From the NCBI GenBank assembly GCA_900553765.1, contig USET01000068.1, positions 1 through 5,178 of the forward strand: a stretch of DNA of 5,178 bases. The letters run 5' to 3'. The DNA comes from an uncultured Mycoplasmatota bacterium (lineage in GTDB: Bacteria; Bacillota_I; Bacilli_A; RF39; UBA660). The notes under the pieces were generated by a model that worked only from the letters and a program-made list of their open reading frames with translations, was not told the origin of the DNA and made no database searches. The position numbers and the translations under genes are program-made. Below, one piece after another: positions 1 through 5,178 of the stretch; positions within the stretch are counted from its first letter, which is position 1, and the number at the start of each line of letters is the position of its first letter.

Positions 1-1563
1 AGAATCGGCTGCAACAGAAAGTCCTGCTGCTCCAAATGCCATTAAACGGTCTACGATCGTATCGTGTAATGCCATTTGACCTTTTTCATAAGCATATTTA
101 TCATGCATATAATGGATGATATTCATCGCATCTACATATATTTTTGCTACTTTTTCAATAACGTTAAAATATGCTTCTTTTGTCTTTTCATAATCTAAGT
201 ACTCATCTTCAATTTTTGGAATTCCATCTACAACCACAGTTTTCTTGTGCTCGTCGATTCCACCGTTAATCGCATACAACAAACATTTTGCGATATTTAC
301 ACGAGCTCCAAAGTACTGCATCTGTTTTCCAACCTTCATAGCAGATACACAACAAGCAATCGCATAATCATCACCATAGATCGGTCTCATGATATCATCA
401 TTTTCATATTGAATTGCATCTGTGTCAATTGAGGTTTTCGTACAGAATTTCTTAAATGGCTCTGGTAAATTTTCACTCCATAACACCGTTAAGTTTGGTT
501 CTGGTGCTGGTTTTAAATTTACTAGCGTATGCAAATAACGGAATGAATTCTTCGTAACAAGACTTCTACCATCATTTGTCATACCACCGATAGATTCAGT
601 TACCCATGTTGGGTCTCCGGCAAATAGTTCGTTATATTCTGGTGTTCTCAAATGACGTGCGATACGTAATTTGATAATAAATTGATCGATCAATTCTTGA
701 GCTCCCGTTTCGTCTAATGTTCCATCGGCTAAATCTCTTTCGATATAGATATCTAAGAACGTAGACGTTCTACCTAAACTCATTGCAGCTCCGTTATTTT
801 CTTTAATTGCTGCCAAATATCCAAAATATAACCATTGTACAGCTTCTTTTGCATTTGCAGCTGGTTTTGAAATATCATATCCATATTTCATAGCCATAGA
901 TTTAATTTCGTTTAACGCATTGATTTGTTCTCTAACTTCTTCTCGCAAACGAATTAAAGTGCTTGTCATATCACCAACTAAGTTACTTAAATCAATTTCC
1001 TTACATTGAATTAATAAGTCAATTCCGTAAAGTGCGACACGACGATAATCACCAATAATTCTACCACGTCCATACGCATCAGGTAATCCTGTTAATAACC
1101 CGGCAGAGCGTGCACGACGAATCTCTGGAGTATATGCATCAAACACTCCTTGGTTATGTGTTTTTCTATACTCACTAAAATGTTTATCAATTTCTGGATT
1201 TAACGTATATCCATATGCTTCTAAAGCACTATGAACCATACGCATTCCACCATAAGGGTTTACAATTCTTTTTAATGGCGCATCCGTTTGTAATCCGACA
1301 ATCACTTCATTTTCCTGATCGATGTATCCAGGAGCAAAATTATCGATTCCAGAAATAATATTAGTTTCTACATCTAATATTCCTTTTTCGAGCTCCTCTT
1401 TTTGTAATTGCTCGATTTTCTCCCAAACTTTTAATGTTTTTTCCGTTGGACCAACTAAAAATGAGTCATCTCCCGTATATTCTTTATAGTTATTTAATAT
1501 AAAGTCTTCAACATTGATCGTTTCTTTCCATTTTTCTCCTAAAAAATCATGCCATTCTTTCAT
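1..1563 (-). CDS. pflB: Pyruvate formate-lyase (formate C-acetyltransferase), partial, C-terminus beyond window edge
   Basis: This cytosolic glycyl-radical enzyme converts pyruvate and CoA to acetyl-CoA and formate during anaerobic fermentation. The window encodes the first 521 residues; E. coli PflB has 760. The frame is open to the window edge with no internal stop. Visible hallmarks are GDDSFL (31-36), the [15 protein letters not shown] block (161-175), GDPTWVTES with Trp320 (E. coli Trp333), and AIACCVS with the catalytic pair Cys404-Cys405 (E. coli Cys418-Cys419). Arg421 in FGARVN matches the pyruvate-binding Arg435. The last residues, AGLSVAADS, also match the family. The start is chosen because ATG follows AAGGAGG by 7 nt and the N-terminus (MKEWHDF...INVEDFI) aligns with the family start. 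The glycyl-radical loop (RVSGYA type) is outside, so it cannot be checked. A TdcE-like 2-ketobutyrate formate-lyase is not strictly excluded. An activating enzyme gene (pflA) may follow beyond the edge, which is inference. Confidence 0.96.
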   Translation of the reverse strand, partial: MKEWHDFLGEKWKETINVEDFILNNYKEYTGDDSFLVGPTEKTLKVWEKIEQLQKEELEKGILDVETNIISGIDNFAPGYIDQENEVIVGLQTDAPLKRIVNPYGGMRMVHSALEAYGYTLNPEIDKHFSEYRKTHNQGVFDAYTPEIRRARSAGLLTGLPDAYGRGRIIGDYRRVALYGIDLLIQCKEIDLSNLVGDMTSTLIRLREEVREQINALNEIKSMAMKYGYDISKPAANAKEAVQWLYFGYLAAIKENNGAAMSLGRTSTFLDIYIERDLADGTLDETGAQELIDQFIIKLRIARHLRTPEYNELFAGDPTWVTESIGGMTNDGRSLVTKNSFRYLHTLVNLKPAPEPNLTVLWSENLPEPFKKFCTKTSIDTDAIQYENDDIMRPIYGDDYAIACCVSAMKVGKQMQYFGARVNIAKCLLYAINGGIDEHKKTVVVDGIPKIEDEYLDYEKTKEAYFNVIEKVAKIYVDAMNIIHYMHDKYAYEKGQMALHDTIVDRLMAFGAAGLSVAADS

Positions 1564-1624
1564 GTAACGTCCTCCTTCTTACCCTATTCTCTATTATTTT
1601 AACATATTTTCTTAAAAATGAATA
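1564..1624 (-). promoter_or_regulatory. Putative pflB promoter (extended -10) and ribosome binding site
   Basis: On the minus strand an extended -10, TGTTAAAAT, lies at 1604-1596. A weak -35-like TATTCA (3 of 6 matches to TTGACA) lies at 1624-1619, with 17 bp between it and TAAAAT. Transcription would start near 1589, giving a leader of about 26 nt that contains AAGGAGG at 1577-1571, 7 nt before the ATG. The ribosome binding site is very strong, as expected for an abundant enzyme. The promoter call rests on sequence only; AT-rich DNA gives chance matches. I saw no clear CcpA, Rex or FNR-type dyad. Confidence 0.5.
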
Positions 1625-1640
1625 TCTATTTTGATGAACT

Positions 1641-3686
<2,046 letters not shown>

Positions 3687-3688
3687 TT

Positions 3689-3720
3689 AAAGAAGAAAAA
3701 CTCACTACTTTTGTGAGTTT
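3689..3720 (-). terminator. Intrinsic (Rho-independent) terminator of galU, overlapping its stop codon
   Basis: On the minus strand AAACTCAC (3720-3713), a 7-nt loop AAAAGTA and GTGAGTTT (3705-3698) form an 8-bp perfect stem, followed by the T-rich run TTTTTCTTCTTT (3700-3689). The galU stop codon TAG (3707-3705) spans the loop and the base of the right arm, and an in-frame TGA follows at once, so the last four sense codons of galU lie in the hairpin. The stem is short and includes A-T pairs at its base. The reverse orientation lacks a long T run, so it should act mainly on minus-strand transcripts. It would separate galU from ligA. Confidence 0.85.
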
Positions 3721-4574
3721 AAAATCGTACTCATATATTCCTTTAAATCTTCTTGAAGTTCTTTCCGATCCAACGCATATGCAATATTTGCTTTTACGTA
3801 CCCTAATTGATTTCCAATATCATAGTAAGTTCCATGAAATGGACAAGCATAGAAATCTTGCGTTTTCATCAAATGAAGCATAGCATCCGTAAATTGATAC
3901 TCATTATTTGCACCTGTTTTTAGTTCGCGAAGCACATCAAAAATTTCTGGCTTCACGATATATCTACCAAGCCCTGCACTCGTACTAGGTGCTTCTTCCA
4001 TTTTAGGCTTTTCAATAATACTAGCAATCTTTCCAGTATTCCGATCCGCATATGATATAATCCCATATCGTGATACAACACTAGGATCTACCTCTTGAAT
4101 CCCTATTACGTTCGCATCGTACTTTTCGTATACCTCGATTAATTCTTTCAAGGCCGGAATATCTCCTTTGATCAAATCATCTCCATAAAGTACTGCAAAC
4201 GGTTCTTTTCCAACAAAAGATTCCGCAAGTGACACCGCATGCCCACTTCCAAGAGGTTCTCCTTGACGAATTGTATAAATATGTACCAAGTCAGAAATAG
4301 AACGTACCATTTCTAGTTGTTCATATTTATGACTCTTTTCTAATCTCATCTCTAATTCAAAACTACGGTCAAAATGATTGATAATCGCTTCTTTATTCGG
4401 ACTCGTAATCAGTAAAATCTCCTCGATTCCACTCGCTACCGCCTCTTCTACAATATATTGCAATGTCGGTTTATCTACAATTGGTAACATTTCTTTCGGT
4501 ACCGCTTTCGTCACAGGTAAAAAACGAGTCCCAAGTCCTGCAACAGGGATGACAGCTTTTCTTATTTTTTGCAT
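3705..4574 (-). CDS. galU: UTP-glucose-1-phosphate uridylyltransferase (UDP-glucose pyrophosphorylase)
   Basis: This cytosolic enzyme makes UDP-glucose and pyrophosphate from UTP and glucose-1-phosphate. UDP-glucose feeds envelope glycans, glycolipid anchors of teichoic acids and galactose metabolism. The protein has 289 residues, the normal size for bacterial GalU/GtaB. It is a Rossmann-like nucleotidyltransferase. The N-terminal signature is AGLGTRFLP (12-20), followed by KAVPKEMLPIVDKP (23-36). Next come RQGEPLGSGHAV (103-114), which belongs to the nucleotide site, and YGDDL (130-134) with the metal-binding aspartate. SRYGII (168-173), EKP (188-190), GLGRYI (201-206) and YYDIGNQLGY (250-259) complete the sugar-phosphate site. 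The ATG is preceded by AAGGA with a 6-nt spacer and no alternative start fits better. It starts 15 nt after the stop of the small membrane gene, probably in the same transcript as pcrA. Paralogues acting on other sugars exist, but the GalU motifs make this the best call. Confidence 0.95.
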   Translation of the reverse strand: MQKIRKAVIPVAGLGTRFLPVTKAVPKEMLPIVDKPTLQYIVEEAVASGIEEILLITSPNKEAIINHFDRSFELEMRLEKSHKYEQLEMVRSISDLVHIYTIRQGEPLGSGHAVSLAESFVGKEPFAVLYGDDLIKGDIPALKELIEVYEKYDANVIGIQEVDPSVVSRYGIISYADRNTGKIASIIEKPKMEEAPSTSAGLGRYIVKPEIFDVLRELKTGANNEYQFTDAMLHLMKTQDFYACPFHGTYYDIGNQLGYVKANIAYALDRKELQEDLKEYMSTILNSQK

Positions 4575-4589
4575 TCAGCTTCCTTCTTT

Positions 4590-4760
4590 CTACTTTTCTT
4601 TTTGTAATGCATTATAAGTTGAAAAAAAGATAAGTAAGCCTATTCCGAAAAAAGCCATCCATAAAATAGGATTTCTTCCATGTTGTCTTAAAAATTCTTG
4701 TATTGATTCCCCCCACTTATCTACAGTTTCCATAATACCTAATACTAACGCTGTTTTCAT
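4590..4760 (-). CDS. Small single-span membrane protein, function unknown (56 residues)
   Basis: I do not recognise this family. The frame runs from ATG at 4760 to TAG at 4592-4590. The protein begins MKTALVLGIM. It continues with a charged, probably helical stretch (residues 11-30, including DKWGESIQEF) and then one hydrophobic segment at about 31-48 (PILWMAFFGIGLLIFF). It ends in a short polar tail, STYNALQKEK. That layout suggests a single-pass inner-membrane protein without a cleavable signal peptide. Its gene starts 2 nt after the pcrA stop and its ribosome binding site lies inside the end of pcrA, so translation is probably coupled. It ends 15 nt before galU. The coding call rests on tight gene packing, a good ribosome binding site and a clean membrane-helix pattern. 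A later ATG (residue 10) is possible but has no ribosome binding site as good. A role linked to PcrA or to envelope synthesis cannot be inferred from position alone. Confidence 0.75.
   Translation of the reverse strand: MKTALVLGIMETVDKWGESIQEFLRQHGRNPILWMAFFGIGLLIFFSTYNALQKEK
4611..4639 (-). promoter_or_regulatory. Possible weak internal promoter for galU
   Basis: A consensus TATAAT lies at 4616-4611 on the minus strand, inside the 3' end of the small membrane gene. It would give a leader of about 30 nt to galU that includes the AAGGA ribosome binding site. No convincing -35 is visible: CTTACT at 4638-4633, 16 bp upstream, matches TTGACA at 3 of 6 bases. There is no extended TGn motif. In AT-rich coding DNA this may be chance; the TATAAT bases also encode Tyr-Asn. 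Confidence 0.25.
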
Positions 4761-4762
4761 AT

Positions 4763-5178
4763 TTATTTTTCCACCTTTCTAATACTTTTGTGTCCTTTTA
4801 ATAATTTCTTAATACCCGTAGGATGTGGAAAAGCAATCGTAAGAATCGATTTTTCAACACCTACTACGACACCTGTTCCGAAAGTATCATGAACAATATG
4901 ATCTCCGATATTATATTCTACACTAGAATCCACTTTCGATACAAATGTATCAACCTTTTGTGAAGCTGTACTTTCTTTAAAATCCTTTTCAATGTAAGAG
5001 TCATCTACTTCTTGTAAAAATCTACTTGGTGGATTCATATGATCCATTCCGTATAATGTTCTTCGCTTTGCATTGACGAGCCATAACTTTTTACGAGCAC
5101 GAGTCATAGCGACATAACATAGACGTCTCTCTTCTTCAATTCCATCTGCTTCTAAGAAAGAGTTTTGATGTGGAAAAA
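4763..5178 (-). CDS. pcrA: ATP-dependent DNA helicase PcrA (UvrD/Rep family), C-terminal part; N-terminus beyond window edge
   Basis: PcrA is a 3'-5' superfamily 1A helicase acting in DNA repair, rolling-circle plasmid replication and removal of recombinase or stalled transcription complexes. Only the last 137 residues (of roughly 720-740 in the family) are in the window, and the frame stays open to the edge. It begins FPHQNSF, as expected just before helicase motif VI, which is present as EEERRLCYVAMTRARKKL. That motif includes the arginine of TRA that contacts ATP. NPPSRFLQE, a conserved signature at the end of the helicase core, follows. After a polar linker of about 40 residues, the last 50 or so form the Tudor-like C-terminal domain (YNIGDHIVHDTFGTGVV ... 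IAFPHPTGIKKLL), which in B. subtilis PcrA contacts RNA polymerase. The presence of this tail, the match to PcrA rather than Rep, and ligA nearby favour PcrA. It reads directly into the small membrane gene. Confidence 0.93.
   Translation of the reverse strand, partial: FPHQNSFLEADGIEEERRLCYVAMTRARKKLWLVNAKRRTLYGMDHMNPPSRFLQEVDDSYIEKDFKESTASQKVDTFVSKVDSSVEYNIGDHIVHDTFGTGVVVGVEKSILTIAFPHPTGIKKLLKGHKSIRKVEK
4771..4777 (-). promoter_or_regulatory. Ribosome binding site of the small membrane gene, embedded in the end of pcrA
   Basis: AAGGTGG on the minus strand lies within the last codons of pcrA, 10 nt before the ATG at 4760. It supports this ATG as the start and suggests that ribosomes finishing pcrA re-initiate 2 nt downstream of its stop. 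Confidence 0.6.

Noticed and set aside
1596..1640. Rex-, FNR- or CcpA-type operator in front of pflB
   Set aside because: Only half-site-like pieces are present (for example TGTTAA). No second arm at the right spacing is visible on either strand.

Overview
The window is a low-GC stretch from a fermentative bacterium of the Firmicutes/Bacillota type. It carries four recognisable housekeeping genes and one unnamed small gene, all on the minus strand. The evidence for this kind of organism is an NAD+-dependent DNA ligase near pcrA (in Bacillus subtilis pcrA is followed directly by ligA), strong purine-rich ribosome binding sites, extended -10 promoters, and a pyruvate formate-lyase that points to anaerobic fermentation. 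TGG encodes Trp throughout and TGA occurs as a stop, so this is not a Mycoplasma-type genetic code. The LigA, GalU and PcrA sequences would fit an Erysipelotrichia-like lineage, but that is only an impression and cannot be settled by eye.

In the direction of transcription (from high to low coordinates): 5178-4763 is the C-terminal end of the PcrA/UvrD helicase, with motif VI and the terminal Tudor-like domain. At 4760-4590, starting 2 nt after the pcrA stop, is a 56-residue single-span membrane protein of unknown function. At 4574-3705 is galU (UTP-glucose-1-phosphate uridylyltransferase), 15 nt after the small gene; it ends in an intrinsic terminator that overlaps its own stop codon. At 3629-1641 is ligA, with its own extended -10 promoter (TGGTATAAT) just upstream of the start codon. 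At 1563-1 is the N-terminal two thirds of pflB, preceded by a 77-nt gap with a plausible extended -10 promoter and a strong Shine-Dalgarno sequence. Its C-terminal glycyl-radical part lies beyond the window edge.

The layout suggests one unit of pcrA, the small membrane gene and galU, closed by the terminator at 3689-3720, followed by separately promoted ligA and pflB. PcrA and LigA act in DNA replication and repair, GalU supplies UDP-glucose for cell-envelope glycans, and PflB handles pyruvate in anaerobic metabolism. Their adjacency looks like ordinary chromosomal neighbourhood rather than a functional system. There are no RNA genes, mobile elements, CRISPR arrays or long repeats that I can support, and no gene-free stretch longer than about 80 nt. 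I do not see an undescribed system here; the most interesting items are the small membrane gene coupled to pcrA and the very short leader of ligA.
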